Assembly: GCF_000720185.1 (NCBI RefSeq)
Contig: NZ_JOIY01000008.1
Location: forward strand, 186,001 to 250,000
Reading direction: 5' to 3'
Length of the DNA: 64,000 nucleotides
From: Streptomyces sp. NRRL S-340
GTDB lineage: Bacteria > Actinomycetota > Actinomycetes > Streptomycetales > Streptomycetaceae
In this document: one piece after another, positions 13,463 to 21,943 of the stretch
Layout: each line of letters starts with the position of its first letter
Numbering within the stretch: position 1 is the stretch's first letter
The notes under the pieces: generated by a model
What the model saw: the letters and a program-made list of their open reading frames with translations, nothing else
Databases searched by the model: none
Told to the model about the DNA's origin: nothing
Made by a program: the position numbers and the translations under genes

Positions 13463-13569
13463 CTCCGGTCGGCCCACATTCGCTGTTCCGCTCGCATCCC
13501 GGGTTTCTCGGTGTAGGTTGACATGCAGATTCTGATGCAGTGTGTGAACTGTCGGCCGGAAGGAACGGT
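13463..13569 (+). promoter_or_regulatory. Gap before the DNA glycosylase gene, possible promoter
   Basis: TTGACA at 13518-13523 is a perfect -35 hexamer, but no convincing -10 stands at 17-18 nt. The ribosome site GGAAGGA at 13558-13564 precedes the GTG start. The glycosylase may therefore be expressed separately from the biosynthetic run, as expected for a resistance gene. Confidence 0.3.
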
Positions 13570-14685
13570 GTGAAGGTCAGCTGGAGGCAGGTATTTGCGT
13601 GGCGGATGCAGCGGCAGTTCCTGGAGCCGCGTACCCAGCCGAGTGCGAGTGACGTCGTCGGCAGACTGTGTGGCGTGCAGGCACAGGTCTGGAGTGTCGC
13701 CGAGCTGAACGTCGCACTTCGGCAGGCGGCACCCGACCGGGAGAGCGTCAACCGGGAGGTCGCCGGCCTCTCGTTGATGAAGACCTGGGCCATGCGCGGA
13801 ACCCTGCACCTCCTGCGGCCGAGTGAGGCCGGGCCCTACCTGTCGCTCATGGCGAACACGGGAAGCTGGCTCAAGCCGTCCTGGACCCGGGCCTCCGGCG
13901 TCACGCCCCGGCAGGTCGACGAGTTGACCGAAGAGGTGGCGGGGATCCTCGACGGAGTGGTGCTCACCCGGGACGAACTCGTCACCCGGCTCGTCGCCGA
14001 CAAGCGGTTCGTGAGCATGGAGGAGCGACTGCGGTCGGGGTGGGGCTCCGTGCTCAAACCGCTGGCCTGGCGGGGCGTCCTGTGCCACGGCCCGAACCAG
14101 GGCAACAAGATCACGTTCACGCTGCCGGCGAGCCAGTTCGGCGCGGACTGGGGCAAGATGCCCGAACCCGACGAGGCGGCGCCCACGGTGATCAAGGCGT
14201 ACCTGGGTGCGTACGGCCCTGCGACGATCGAGACCTTCGACCGCTGGCTGTCGCTCAACAGTACGAGCAAGCCGAAGCTGCGCAAGTGGTTCGGTGACAT
14301 GGGCGACGAGCTCACCGAGGTCGATGTCGAAGGGCGCAAGGCCTTCGTCCTGACGGAGCACGCGGAGGAACTCGCCGCCACCGCCCCGTGCACCGGCATC
14401 AGGCTGCTCGGCGGCTTCGACCAGTACCTCCTCGGCCCCGGAACCAAGGACGAGGTCGTCCTCGCACCGGAACACCGCTCCGCGGTGAGCCGCGCCGCCG
14501 GCTGGATCTCCCCCGTGGTCGTGAAGGACGGCAGAGTCGTCGGGGTGTGGGAGATCGTCGGCCAGGAGCTGGTGGTGACCCCGTTCCCGGACGCCGACCG
14601 GCTCGCCGTGAAGGCGGTCGAGAAGGAGGCCGCGCACGTCGCCCGCGCCAGTGGAGTGAGCCGGCTTCCGGTGCGCATCCGATGA
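13570..14685 (+). CDS. AlkZ-type DNA glycosylase (winged-helix, HTH_42 family)
   Basis: 371 residues from the GTG at 13570, which has GGAAGGA just upstream; a GTG at 13540 lacks one. The N-terminal half carries VGRLCGVQAQVWSVAE near residue 30. The Q-A-Q matches the catalytic Q-x-Q of AlkZ-like enzymes and differs from the Q-x-D of AlkX/YcaQ. MRGTLHLL near 77 is the family's conserved strand-turn. The length equals AlkZ of Streptomyces sahachiroi, which unhooks azinomycin B crosslinks from DNA as self-resistance; related enzymes protect trioxacarcin-type producers. AlkZ-like paralogues are common in Streptomyces, so the link to this cluster rests on position and orientation directly after the biosynthetic genes. 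Confidence 0.85.
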   Translation: MKVSWRQVFAWRMQRQFLEPRTQPSASDVVGRLCGVQAQVWSVAELNVALRQAAPDRESVNREVAGLSLMKTWAMRGTLHLLRPSEAGPYLSLMANTGSWLKPSWTRASGVTPRQVDELTEEVAGILDGVVLTRDELVTRLVADKRFVSMEERLRSGWGSVLKPLAWRGVLCHGPNQGNKITFTLPASQFGADWGKMPEPDEAAPTVIKAYLGAYGPATIETFDRWLSLNSTSKPKLRKWFGDMGDELTEVDVEGRKAFVLTEHAEELAATAPCTGIRLLGGFDQYLLGPGTKDEVVLAPEHRSAVSRAAGWISPVVVKDGRVVGVWEIVGQELVVTPFPDADRLAVKAVEKEAAHVARASGVSRLPVRIR

Positions 14686-14723
14686 CGGCCTGGCTCGGCT
14701 GCTCTGCCGCGCTCACCCGGAGC

Positions 14724-15251
14724 TCACGCGAAGCGGGCGCGGTAGAGATCGCGGAGCAGGGCGATCTCCGCTCCGTGATGCATGACTTCACGGTTGACGT
14801 GCAGGAGCAGGGTCGCCATCGGCCGCTCTCCCCACTGCCCCTCGACATCTCCTATGGGCCGGCTCAGTTCCGCGTCGTCGAGGGAGAGCACCCCCTTGCG
14901 CCATGCGTGGTAGTGCTCGTGCAGCGCCTCGAGCCCGCCCGCGGCCGTGACGGGAATCGACGCGGTCTCGGAGGTCAGTGATCCGTCGCCGAAGTGAGCG
15001 CTGGACCGGATGCCCAGTACGTGAAAGGCGACGTGGCACAGGCGCCAGGCGATCGTCGTCACGGGAGGCGGCTCGGGGGCGGGGCGTCGCAGGTCGAGCG
15101 AGGCCCTTCCGTCCCCGCCGACGCGGACCGACCAGCAGTCCGCCACCGGCTCCCACAAGTATTCGTCGTCGGTGAGACCGGCCAGCCTGGGCATCAAGTG
15201 GTGGTCCCAGTACAGATCGAGCTGATCGAGGACCTCGGTACGCCAGATCAT
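14724..15251 (-). CDS. DinB-like four-helix protein
   Basis: 175 residues. The start at 15251 (MIWRTEVLDQLD) has an AGGAG ribosome site; the frame runs further upstream without one. The DinB/YfiT metal-type His pattern is visible: a first His in LYWDHHLMPRL, LCHVAFHVLG in the middle, and HVNREVMHHGAEIALLRDLY at the end. These are the three His positions of the family. Members include thiol S-transferases using mycothiol or bacillithiol, and many uncharacterised stress proteins. It converges on the glycosylase gene with a 38-nt gap and may be unrelated to the cluster or a detoxification accessory. Confidence 0.8.
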   Translation of the reverse strand: MIWRTEVLDQLDLYWDHHLMPRLAGLTDDEYLWEPVADCWSVRVGGDGRASLDLRRPAPEPPPVTTIAWRLCHVAFHVLGIRSSAHFGDGSLTSETASIPVTAAGGLEALHEHYHAWRKGVLSLDDAELSRPIGDVEGQWGERPMATLLLHVNREVMHHGAEIALLRDLYRARFA

Positions 15252-15569
15252 CCAGTACTCCTGCCGGAATCGGTGATGTCGGTGATGAACGCATCCGAGG
15301 GTAACCGATTCGGCACACTCTGCACTCGCATCGCGACCGACAGTAGCCGTATGGGGCATTGACCGTTGCCGGTACGTCGCGACTCATAGACTCCGTTGTC
15401 GCCACTGTCGTGTTGGTGTAAAAAGACCACATGGTGGCGGGGCGCGCGAAGGACGTGGGACAGGGAAGGGGACACGTACCAGCCCAAATGGGGTGCTGTG
15501 GTGGTTACTTGCCCACGACGCGATCTGCGATGTCCGTACCCGCGCGCCTGGTGGCGAGGGAGCACCCCG

Positions 15570-15956
15570 ATGAGTGATCGCGTCCAGGTGACCGTCGACG
15601 CGCACGACCCGCGCACGCTGTCGTCCTTCTGGAGTGCCGCACTGGGCTACGTCCACGTCGGCACGGAGGACGAGCGCGACACGCGGGCGGTGCTGGAGGA
15701 CCCCGGGGGCCGGGGATACCGGCTGTCGTTCCGGCGGGTGCCGGAGGCGGAGGGCACCGAGAACCGCCTCAGCATCGCGGTCCACGCGGCCCCCGGGCTG
15801 ACGGGCGACGAGCGGATGACGGCGCTGGAGGCCGAGTGCAAGCGGCTTCTCGCACTCGGAGCGACACGCGTACGCCGCCAGGATCCCGCCTCCGCGATCG
15901 ACGCCGGCCACATAGTGATGACGGACCTCGAAGGCAACGAGTTCCGTATTGAGTGA
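15570..15956 (+). CDS. VOC/glyoxalase-like domain protein
   Basis: 128 residues from the ATG at 15570 (MSDRVQVTVDAHD), preceded by GAGGGAG. Upstream frame extension is rejected because it has atypical composition. The two-module VOC fold is visible: VTVDAHDPRTLSSFWSAALG opening, RLSFRRVPE, then LGATRVRRQD and MTDLEGNEFRIE at the end. That closing D-x-x-G-N-E-F is typical of the glyoxalase_6 group common in Streptomyces. Such proteins include antibiotic-binding and isomerase types; no substrate can be named. Confidence 0.85.
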   Translation: MSDRVQVTVDAHDPRTLSSFWSAALGYVHVGTEDERDTRAVLEDPGGRGYRLSFRRVPEAEGTENRLSIAVHAAPGLTGDERMTALEAECKRLLALGATRVRRQDPASAIDAGHIVMTDLEGNEFRIE

Positions 15957-16331
15957 CCTTGCCGGCGGACCTGACCGGTGGGACCGCCCCGCGGGGGCGC
16001 GGGTGAGGGGGCGCAAGGTGACATCGACATCCGGTGAAACGGTACAGCTGCCGGCCTGAAGTTCCCCGTGGTCTCGAACCCTGTGATCGTTGTGCCGCGA
16101 GGGCGTGCTGGTGCCGCTGCCTGGTCTCGGCCGGGACGAGACAGCCGGAGGCATCCCGAGACCGGTGATCCCGCAACCGACCGGGCCGTGGGACCGCCCA
16201 CCGGTCTCGGGGCCGTGTCCGCCGGCCCCCGCTCGCCTCACCGTCGGGCCTTCAGCACACTGTCCCTGCGCACCGGCGGGAGATCCGCGCCGATCTGCAC
16301 CATCGTGGTTCTTCGGGGTACACGGCCCGGC

Positions 16332-16628
16332 ATGGCACCGAAGACCGAACGTATCCAGTTCCTGCGGGCCGTGCGGCAGTTGCACCGCGTCCGCTCCTTC
16401 TACGCCGGGGGTGCCCTGCTGTGGGCGGCGTCCTTGGCCTGGACGGGCTGGCAGGCTCCCGGGAGCCGGCAGATGTGGGTGTGCGCCCTCCTCCTGGCCG
16501 TCTTCACCGGCCTCCTTGTCACCGCGGGCTGGTCCCTGCGGCGTCTGCCCGTCCCCGCGACGGGCCGGCCCGCGCACCACGCCGCTCCGCGCAGGACGAC
16601 GGCGAACACGCGCCACGCCCCCGCCTGA
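16332..16628 (+). CDS. Small two-helix membrane protein
   Basis: 98 residues from the ATG at 16332 (MAPKTERIQFLRAVRQ). An amphipathic basic N-terminus is followed by two hydrophobic segments (about residues 22-40, GALLWAASLAWTGW, and 47-66, MWVCALLLAVFTGLLVTAGW) and a Pro/Arg-rich tail. The frame is open further upstream, but that part lacks a ribosome site and has poor codon bias. The function is unknown. Confidence 0.6.
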   Translation: MAPKTERIQFLRAVRQLHRVRSFYAGGALLWAASLAWTGWQAPGSRQMWVCALLLAVFTGLLVTAGWSLRRLPVPATGRPAHHAAPRRTTANTRHAPA

Positions 16629-16647
16629 TGGCGGAGCCGTCACCCCT

Positions 16648-16680
16648 GACCCGCGCGAGCCGTCGGGCTTCGCGCGGGTC
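16648..16680 (+). terminator. Stem-loop between two small membrane genes
   Basis: A perfect 11-bp stem (GACCCGCGCGA/TCGCGCGGGTC) with an 11-nt loop lies 20 nt after the stop at 16628. The strong GC stem without T-run is typical of Streptomyces terminators. Confidence 0.6.
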
Positions 16681-16769
16681 GGGAGTGTGCGGATTCCCAG
16701 GTGCCGTCCGCGTCTACGGGGGCGGTGCCCGGGCATACGGACTTCACTTCCTTCGGAGAGGGGCTCGTC

Positions 16770-16937
16770 ATGCTCGGCATGATCGCGGCAGTGCTGTTCT
16801 TCATCGCGTTCCTCATCAACGCGGCCGACATCAGCACCAATCAGACGTTCTCGTCAGTCAACGTCATGCTCCTCGGCCTGACCGCCCTCGCCCTGCACGT
16901 CGCGGGAATCGGCAGCGCCTGGCCCCGCAGACGCTGA
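16770..16937 (+). CDS. Small conserved-looking membrane protein
   Basis: 55 residues from the ATG at 16770, which follows GGAGAGGGG; an in-frame ATG at 16701 has no ribosome site. Two hydrophobic helices (MIAAVLFFIAFLIN and VNVMLLGLTALALHVAGIG) are joined by a short polar loop with Asn/Thr. No function is known. Confidence 0.6.
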   Translation: MLGMIAAVLFFIAFLINAADISTNQTFSSVNVMLLGLTALALHVAGIGSAWPRRR

Positions 16938-17522
16938 CCCGGCGCCAGCTCCCGCCCTTCTCGCGAGCCAGGACCCCGGCCGTACCGTGAACGGTCGCGG
17001 GCCGGCACGCCGGACGCGCGGCCGCCGCCGAGGAGCAGCGTGCTCCGCGGGTCAGCGGCCCGGCCCCGGCGGCGTCCTTCGCAGTACCGTGCGGGCAGCG
17101 CGGCGTACGGCCTTGACCGTGGGCATCGCGCGGTTCCCGGCCGCCCAGGGCAGGGCGGCGGTGCTGGGTGGCGTTCTTCTGCGCACGGAGTTCCGCCAGA
17201 ACGGCACGACCGGTGAGCCAGGCAGTCACACTCCCGGGTGACCACGCTGGACTGCCCGGCCATCGGCACGCAAGACTGCTGCATCGGAGCCTCCTGCTGC
17301 TCGGTGATTCGACACCAACGAGCTGTTCAGGAGGCCCTGTCCGTATGCGCCAAGCGCCCCGCGACCATCCGATCGGGACTTCCGTTCGACAAGAAGCGGT
17401 GAGCAGCAGGTGCCATTGCGCGCCGGTCACCCTCGTCCGGCCGGCCGCCCGTAGTACCGCGCTCAGCAGGCGCCGGCTCCCGGGAACCGTGACAGGCTCA
17501 TCCGTCGAGACAACCGTCAGGG
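16938..17522. other. Gene-poor 585-nt segment
   Basis: No frame here has both a ribosome site and recognisable protein features. It contains one copy of a dispersed repeat (17331-17390). The longer open frames on either strand look like composition-driven noise. Confidence 0.5.
17331..17390 (+). repeat. Dispersed direct repeat, copy 1
   Basis: About 60 nt resemble 20439-20505 in the same orientation. The 28-nt core 17361-17388 differs from its partner at only two positions. The two copies bracket the monooxygenase/TetR block. Probably an old insertion-sequence remnant. Confidence 0.6.
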
Positions 17523-18725
17523 TTACTCGTAGTCGGGCAGCGTGAGCGCGCTGAACGCGTCGTGCCCAGAGCCGGCGGGGAGGGTTGAGAGCGCGCGGAG
17601 GGCCGCGTTGCGCTCTTGGAGGGACTCGTCGGTGGCGGGGAAGAAGCGTGTGTCGCCCCCGTTCGCGAGTTCCTGGTTGAGGGTCACGAACGGCCGCATC
17701 ACCCTGTCATAGGCGTCGAACGCCTCGGTGTGGTCGGCGTGCGTGGCCAGCTCTCCGGCCAGGACATACGCGCCGACCAGGGCGAGGCTGGTGCCCTGTC
17801 CCGTCAGGAACGAGGGGGCGTAGGCGGCGTCGCCGACCAGCGCGACCCGGCCCTGGGACCAGTGGGTCATCCGTATCTGGCTGATGGCGTCGAAGAACAG
17901 GTCCTCGGCGGTGCGCATCGCGGCGACCATCCGGGGGATCTCCCAGCATTCGTCCGGGAATGCGGCGGCGACCAGTTCGCGCTGCGCGTCCGGGTCGCGG
18001 AGGACGTGGAAGGGCAGGTCCGGGCGCCTGAAGGAGAGCAGTCCGAACACCTGACCGCCGGAGCCGGCGGCGTAGAGGGCGGCGCGCCGGCTGGGAGTGT
18101 TCCACAGCATGCCCTCGTGGGAGAGCCCGAGGTGGTTGGGCACGGTGAAACCGGCGAAGCAGGCTCCGAGGTAGTGGTGGAAGGGCTCCTCGCGGCCGAA
18201 GATCAGTCGGCGGGTGTGGGAGTGGATTCCGTCCGCCCCGATGACGATGTCGAAGGTGCGGCCGGCGCCGCTGCGGAAGGTCACCTCGATGCCGTCGGGA
18301 CGGTCGTCGAGGGCGGCGATGGAGTCGTTGAACATGAACGTGACGGATTCGCGGACGGCGTCGTAGACGGTCTCGGTCAGGTCGCCGCGCTGTACCTCAA
18401 GGTCTTCGCCCGCGCCGATGGCCACGCTCTCGGCGCTCAGGGCCGCGATGGTGCTGCCGTCGGTGTCCACGAAGGTGATGCGATCCGTGTCGACATGCGC
18501 TTTCTGCAGTCGGGGCAGGATGTTCATGCGCCGCACGACCTCCAGGGCGGTGCCACGGATGTCGATGGGGTAGCCGCCTCCGCGCACGGAGCCTGCCTTT
18601 TCGACGACGGTGACGTCGAAGCCGTGACGGTGCAGCCAGTAGGCGATCGCAGGGCCGGCGATACTCGCGCCGGAGACGAGGACGGAGCGGTGGGGGCGGC
18701 GTGTCTCAGTCATGTTCTGAGTCAT
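17523..18725 (-). CDS. FAD-dependent monooxygenase (TetX/PheA-TfdB group)
   Basis: 400 residues from the ATG at 18725 (MTQNMTET), preceded by GAAGGA; a longer frame start lacks a site. The Rossmann motif VSGASIAGPAIAYWL is at the N-terminus, the DG element IVIGADGIHSHTRRL near 165, and the second flavin motif ALVGDAAYAPSFLTGQG near 290. This is the class A aromatic hydroxylase fold shared by tetracycline- and rifampicin-inactivating enzymes. Its start overlaps the stop of the siderophore-interacting-like frame (ATGA). Both lie divergent from a TetR gene across a perfect palindrome, so repression by that TetR is likely. The substrate is unknown; a xenobiotic or antibiotic is plausible. Confidence 0.9.
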   Translation of the reverse strand: MTQNMTETRRPHRSVLVSGASIAGPAIAYWLHRHGFDVTVVEKAGSVRGGGYPIDIRGTALEVVRRMNILPRLQKAHVDTDRITFVDTDGSTIAALSAESVAIGAGEDLEVQRGDLTETVYDAVRESVTFMFNDSIAALDDRPDGIEVTFRSGAGRTFDIVIGADGIHSHTRRLIFGREEPFHHYLGACFAGFTVPNHLGLSHEGMLWNTPSRRAALYAAGSGGQVFGLLSFRRPDLPFHVLRDPDAQRELVAAAFPDECWEIPRMVAAMRTAEDLFFDAISQIRMTHWSQGRVALVGDAAYAPSFLTGQGTSLALVGAYVLAGELATHADHTEAFDAYDRVMRPFVTLNQELANGGDTRFFPATDESLQERNAALRALSTLPAGSGHDAFSALTLPDYE

Positions 18726-19532
18726 GTGCAGTCCTTCAGGGGTTGCGGGTGTTTTCTGGAGGTGCGCTCGGCAGGACGCACTCCTGGGGTACTGCTCCGC
18801 GCGGGTCGTGTCGGCGGGCACCACGGTCCCGCCCTGCCGGTGGCCCAGTACGGCTTCGTGGTGATGGCATGGCGCGGCAGGTTCAGGCTGTCGGTGATCA
18901 CCCGCCGCTGGCGCTGGATCGACTGGGCGTGGCCCAGCAGCACGGCGCCGTCGAGGTTTCTGACCTCGTCGCCGCCGACGGTCCGTTCGAGCCAGGTCTG
19001 CTGTGCGTCGCCCGGCGCTCCCGTGGCGGGCAGGAAGCGGTACCGAGGCCAGCGGTCGGCGAGGGGCCCGACGGCGTCTGCCGGTACCTCGACGGTCACG
19101 ATCGGTGCATCGCCGCCCTGGGCGTAGGCGTCAAGGGTGCCGAGGGCGCAGCCGTCTCCGAGGTGGAGGCGGCGGGTTCCGTGCTCGCGGAGCGGCCGGT
19201 GGCGACCGGCCGGCACCGTCGTGCGGCTGTCGACACGCAGTCGGCGCATCCACATGGTGCCTGGCCCGTCGGCGTCGGTGGCGGCGAGGACGGTGATGCG
19301 CTCGGAGCCGGAGTCCGTGACGCCCACCGCCCGCACGGTGTAGCGACGCCCCTGGGTGGGGGTGGCGCGGATCTGTATCTCGTGGCCGGGATGCCAGCCG
19401 CCGGGCGGCGGCTCGGCGTCGAGTTCCAGTTCGAGGAAGCCGGGGGCGGGCTCACTGACGTCGAGTGGCTGGAGCCGGCCGCCCCATGGCGGATGAGACG
19501 AGATCACCGATGACAGCAGGCGCTCGCGGCAT
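18722..19532 (-). pseudogene. Siderophore-interacting-protein-like FAD reductase, frameshifted near its N-terminus
   Basis: The long frame contains RRYTVRAVG (flavin-binding R-x-Y-T), LGDGCALGTLDAYA and a terminal TKPYWATGRAG, the layout of SIP-family ferric-siderophore reductases. It ends in an ATGA overlap with the monooxygenase, so the 3' end is genuine. The only good start, ATG 19532 after AGGAG, reads MPRAPAVIGDLVSSAMGR and then runs out of frame. Removing one base near 19475-19490 would join it to LQPLDVSEPAPGF. Either a true frameshift or a sequencing error in that C/G-rich spot. If intact it would supply reduced flavin or act in iron uptake; alone, translation would need an internal GTG. 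Confidence 0.65.
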
Positions 19533-19581
19533 GAGCGATTCCTCTTCTCCTGAGGTCCTGGTGGTGTTGCCGTCAATAAAA

Positions 19582-19620
19582 CTACACCGTGCAGTGCAGT
19601 AGGTAAACTGCACGGTGTAG
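19582..19620. promoter_or_regulatory. TetR operator in a divergent promoter
   Basis: A perfect inverted repeat with 14-bp arms (CTACACCGTGCAGT at 19582-19595, its complement at 19607-19620) around an 11-nt centre. It sits 20 nt before the TetR start and about 50 nt before the SIP-like start. This is the classical arrangement for autorepression and control of the divergent genes. Confidence 0.85.
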
Positions 19621-19640
19621 AGTTGCCTTCGGAGGTGGCA

Positions 19641-20291
19641 GTGAGCTCTTACGGTGGGCAGAAGACGGTGCGCGAAGGGTCCTCGGAGAAGCGGAAGGCG
19701 ATCCTCGCCGCCGCCCGGGACCTGTTCGTCCACGAAGGCGTGGACCGCGTCAACATGGATGCTGTCGCGACCCGAGCGGCTGTCTCGAAACGCACCGTGT
19801 ACGACTACTTCGGCGACAAGCGGAGCCTCTTCCTGGCCATCCTCTCCGAAGTGTCCGAGTCACTACTGGCCACGGGACTCCGGGCGATCGAGGAACATCT
19901 TCCGAAAGATGCGCTGATCACGACAGTGCCGGAACTGGAAGCGGCACTCACCGCGTTGGCGATCGACCTCGGCGCGACGGTCGTCGGCTCCGCCGACCTG
20001 CACGCCGGGTTCGCCCTCGTCGCCCAGGAGCGCCTGCGGACGCCGACAACCGAGGACGACATCGAAACGGCGCCGATACAGGCAGCACTCGCGGAACGCA
20101 TCGCCCACTTCGTCGACGCCGGACTCCTCGACACGGACAACCCGCGCCTGGCCGCCGATCACTTCGGCGCCCTGACTCTCCTTTTGGCCTACGAACGCCA
20201 ACCGGTTCCCGCCCACGCCGACCCTGACCAGATCCGCCAGATCATGATCGACGGAGCCCATGCGTTCATCCGCGCGTATGCCAGGCGCTGA
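19641..20291 (+). CDS. TetR-family transcriptional regulator
   Basis: 216 residues from the GTG at 19641, which has GGAGG 5 nt upstream. The N-terminal helix-turn-helix reads KRKAILAAARDLFVHEG then VATRAAVSKRTVYDYFGDK, a standard TetR DNA-binding domain. The C-terminal ligand domain resembles the AcrR/TetR_C group (LGATVVGSADLHAGFA). It is divergent from the SIP-like and monooxygenase genes, with a strong palindromic operator between them. Predicted to repress both sides and to be released by a small molecule, perhaps the monooxygenase substrate. Confidence 0.92.
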   Translation: MSSYGGQKTVREGSSEKRKAILAAARDLFVHEGVDRVNMDAVATRAAVSKRTVYDYFGDKRSLFLAILSEVSESLLATGLRAIEEHLPKDALITTVPELEAALTALAIDLGATVVGSADLHAGFALVAQERLRTPTTEDDIETAPIQAALAERIAHFVDAGLLDTDNPRLAADHFGALTLLLAYERQPVPAHADPDQIRQIMIDGAHAFIRAYARR

Positions 20292-20438
20292 GACCTCCTC
20301 ACGAGAATGATCTTCCGGTCAGGAGGTGATCTCTCAACGGAGGGTGCCAACCCCGGTCTCTGCTGGCCGACTCGACCGACGCGGGCACGTACGACTGCGG
20401 CCCGGCTCTCCTGAAGCTCTGTCGGCTTCGCGACCCTG

Positions 20439-20505
20439 AGCTGCCAAGAGGCCCTGCCTTCATGCCTGCGGCCGACCGCGACCATCCGAACGAGACTTCC
20501 GTTCG
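20439..20505 (+). repeat. Dispersed direct repeat, copy 2
   Basis: Partner of 17331-17390; the core is 20478-20505. It lies just downstream of the TetR gene, so the pair brackets 3 kb carrying the monooxygenase, SIP-like and TetR genes. Confidence 0.6.
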
Positions 20506-20543
20506 GCACCCACCCCTCAAGATCGGAACCACAAAAGCTACTT

Positions 20544-20709
20544 AGAGCTGCGAACAAAAGTGGGCCCCGGCTGGCGGCGCCCGGCACGCGCCCTCGCCGC
20601 GTTGCCGGAGAAAGCCCTGGCAGCTCCGCCACACGGACCTTCCGACGCCTTGCGAGCGCACGCACCGGACACCGCCCGCTGACCGGAACCCACTTTTGTT
20701 CGCAGCTCT
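20544..20709. mobile_element. 166-bp MITE-like element with 21-bp perfect terminal inverted repeats
   Basis: The segment 20544-20564 is the exact reverse complement of 20689-20709 (each starts or ends AGAGCTGCG). The 124-nt interior has no convincing coding frame. No target duplication is obvious at the flanks. It fits a non-autonomous miniature element mobilised in trans by a transposase not present here. Confidence 0.7.
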
Positions 20710-20736
20710 CAGCCGAGGGCGGTGTGTCAATGGGCC

Positions 20737-21147
20737 TCAGGAGTCGAGCACGGCGGCTACGGCCTCGATCTCGACGAGCTGGTCCTCATAGCCGAGCACG
20801 GTGACGCCCATCAAGGTGCTGGGGACGTCATGGTCAGCGAACGAGTCCCGGACCACCTTCCAGGCAGCCACCAGGTCCTCCCGCCGCGCCGATGCGACGA
20901 GAACCCTGGTGCTGATGACGTCCTGGAGTGACGCGCCGGAGGCAGTGAGAGCAGTCTGCATGTTCTCGACTGCTTTCAATGCCTGACCTGCGTAGTCCCC
21001 GATCGCTGCCGTCGAACCGTCGTCGTTGAGGGGACACGCCCCTGCGAGGAAGATCAGGCGGGAGTCGGCGGGCGCCGTGGCTGCATAGGCGTACTCGGCG
21101 ATGTCGGACAGGGAGGCGGAGCGGATCAGTGTGATGGCATGAGCCAC
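20737..21147 (-). CDS. RidA/YjgF-family protein
   Basis: 136 residues from the GTG at 21147, with AAAGGA upstream; an ATG at 21168 is possible but has no ribosome site. Family features: RLIFLAGACPLNDDGST, QALKAVENMQTALTASGAS with the following DVISTRVLVA, and the terminal LVEIEAVAAV, where the Arg before VLVA aligns with the reactive-enamine-binding Arg. RidA proteins hydrolyse imines/enamines released by PLP enzymes. It stands alone and downstream of the MITE; no operon partner is visible. Confidence 0.85.
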   Translation of the reverse strand: MAHAITLIRSASLSDIAEYAYAATAPADSRLIFLAGACPLNDDGSTAAIGDYAGQALKAVENMQTALTASGASLQDVISTRVLVASARREDLVAAWKVVRDSFADHDVPSTLMGVTVLGYEDQLVEIEAVAAVLDS

Positions 21148-21299
21148 GGTCGTCGGGTCCTTTCCCATCGGGGGAGCTGAGCGCGGACATCCTGTCAACG
21201 ACCCGTTGGCACCCGCCTCCCCTTTTCTCGCCACCCCCTCGGCAACGCCGTCGTTCCCGGTCGGCACCCGTGGACCAGGTGATCACCAACCGACTCCGG

Positions 21300-21858
21300 A
21301 ACCCGTCGAGAAACGCTGCTGCCGGTGATCGACGAAGCCACCGCCACGGGGACGACAGCTCCTGGCAGCACGCCCGTTTCATCGGATCCAGCCCCTACGT
21401 GTTCGGCCGGGCGACCGCCCTGGCCATGGTGCACCAGCACGCCGACCGGGCGCGGCCGAGGCGGAGAAGGGCGCCCCCGATGAGCGGCAGCAGGTGGGCC
21501 GTGCTCCTGGCCCGGCACCTGCCCGAGGTCACGGCAACAACGTGGAACCGTGCTTTGACACCGGCGCCTGGCGTATCACGGTTCACCGCCCTGCCCGTCG
21601 CGGTGGCGGCCAGTACGTTGCCGGCGAGGCTGATGATCAGCACCATCAGTGCCGTACGTGGTGGGAACTTCATCAGGGCCACGGTCAGGAACGGGCCGCC
21701 GGCGGCCATGGCCACCGCGAAAGCGGTGATGAGGTAGCCGATCTGGCCGATGGTCGCGTCCAGTCCTCGGCCATCTGTGGCGTCAGCCCGGCGACCACGA
21801 ACTCACTGGTCACCATGGCGAAGATGCCGAGTGCCAGGACGTACACGGCAAGGGGCAC
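21300..21858 (-). pseudogene. Broken MFS transporter, N-terminal part
   Basis: It begins at a GTG (21858) after a strong GAAGGAGATC site: PLAVYVLALGIFAMVTSEF, then GLTPQMAEDW. Sense continues only after a frameshift into AVAMAAGGPFLTVALM and LMVLIISLAGNVLAA, the second and third helices of a CmlA/AraJ-like drug exporter. Beyond about 21560 the reading decays. About 300 residues of the expected protein are missing. It lies next to a TetR remnant, so an exporter-repressor pair seems to have been lost. Confidence 0.65.
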
Positions 21859-21943
21859 GGGGCGATCTCCTTCGAGACCAGTTGTGTATCGGGCGACCCA
21901 AAACTTGGGCAGGCGTGGACGCGGCGCCCGGCGGCGTGCACCG

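Noticed and set aside
17616..19127. A 503-residue plus-strand frame opposite the monooxygenase
   Set aside because: Shadow of a gene with clear FAD motifs on the other strand; no recognisable motif of its own.
20292..20345. ACCTCCT/AGGAGGT arms after the TetR gene as a terminator
   Set aside because: Only 7 bp with a loop of more than 20 nt; too weak to call.
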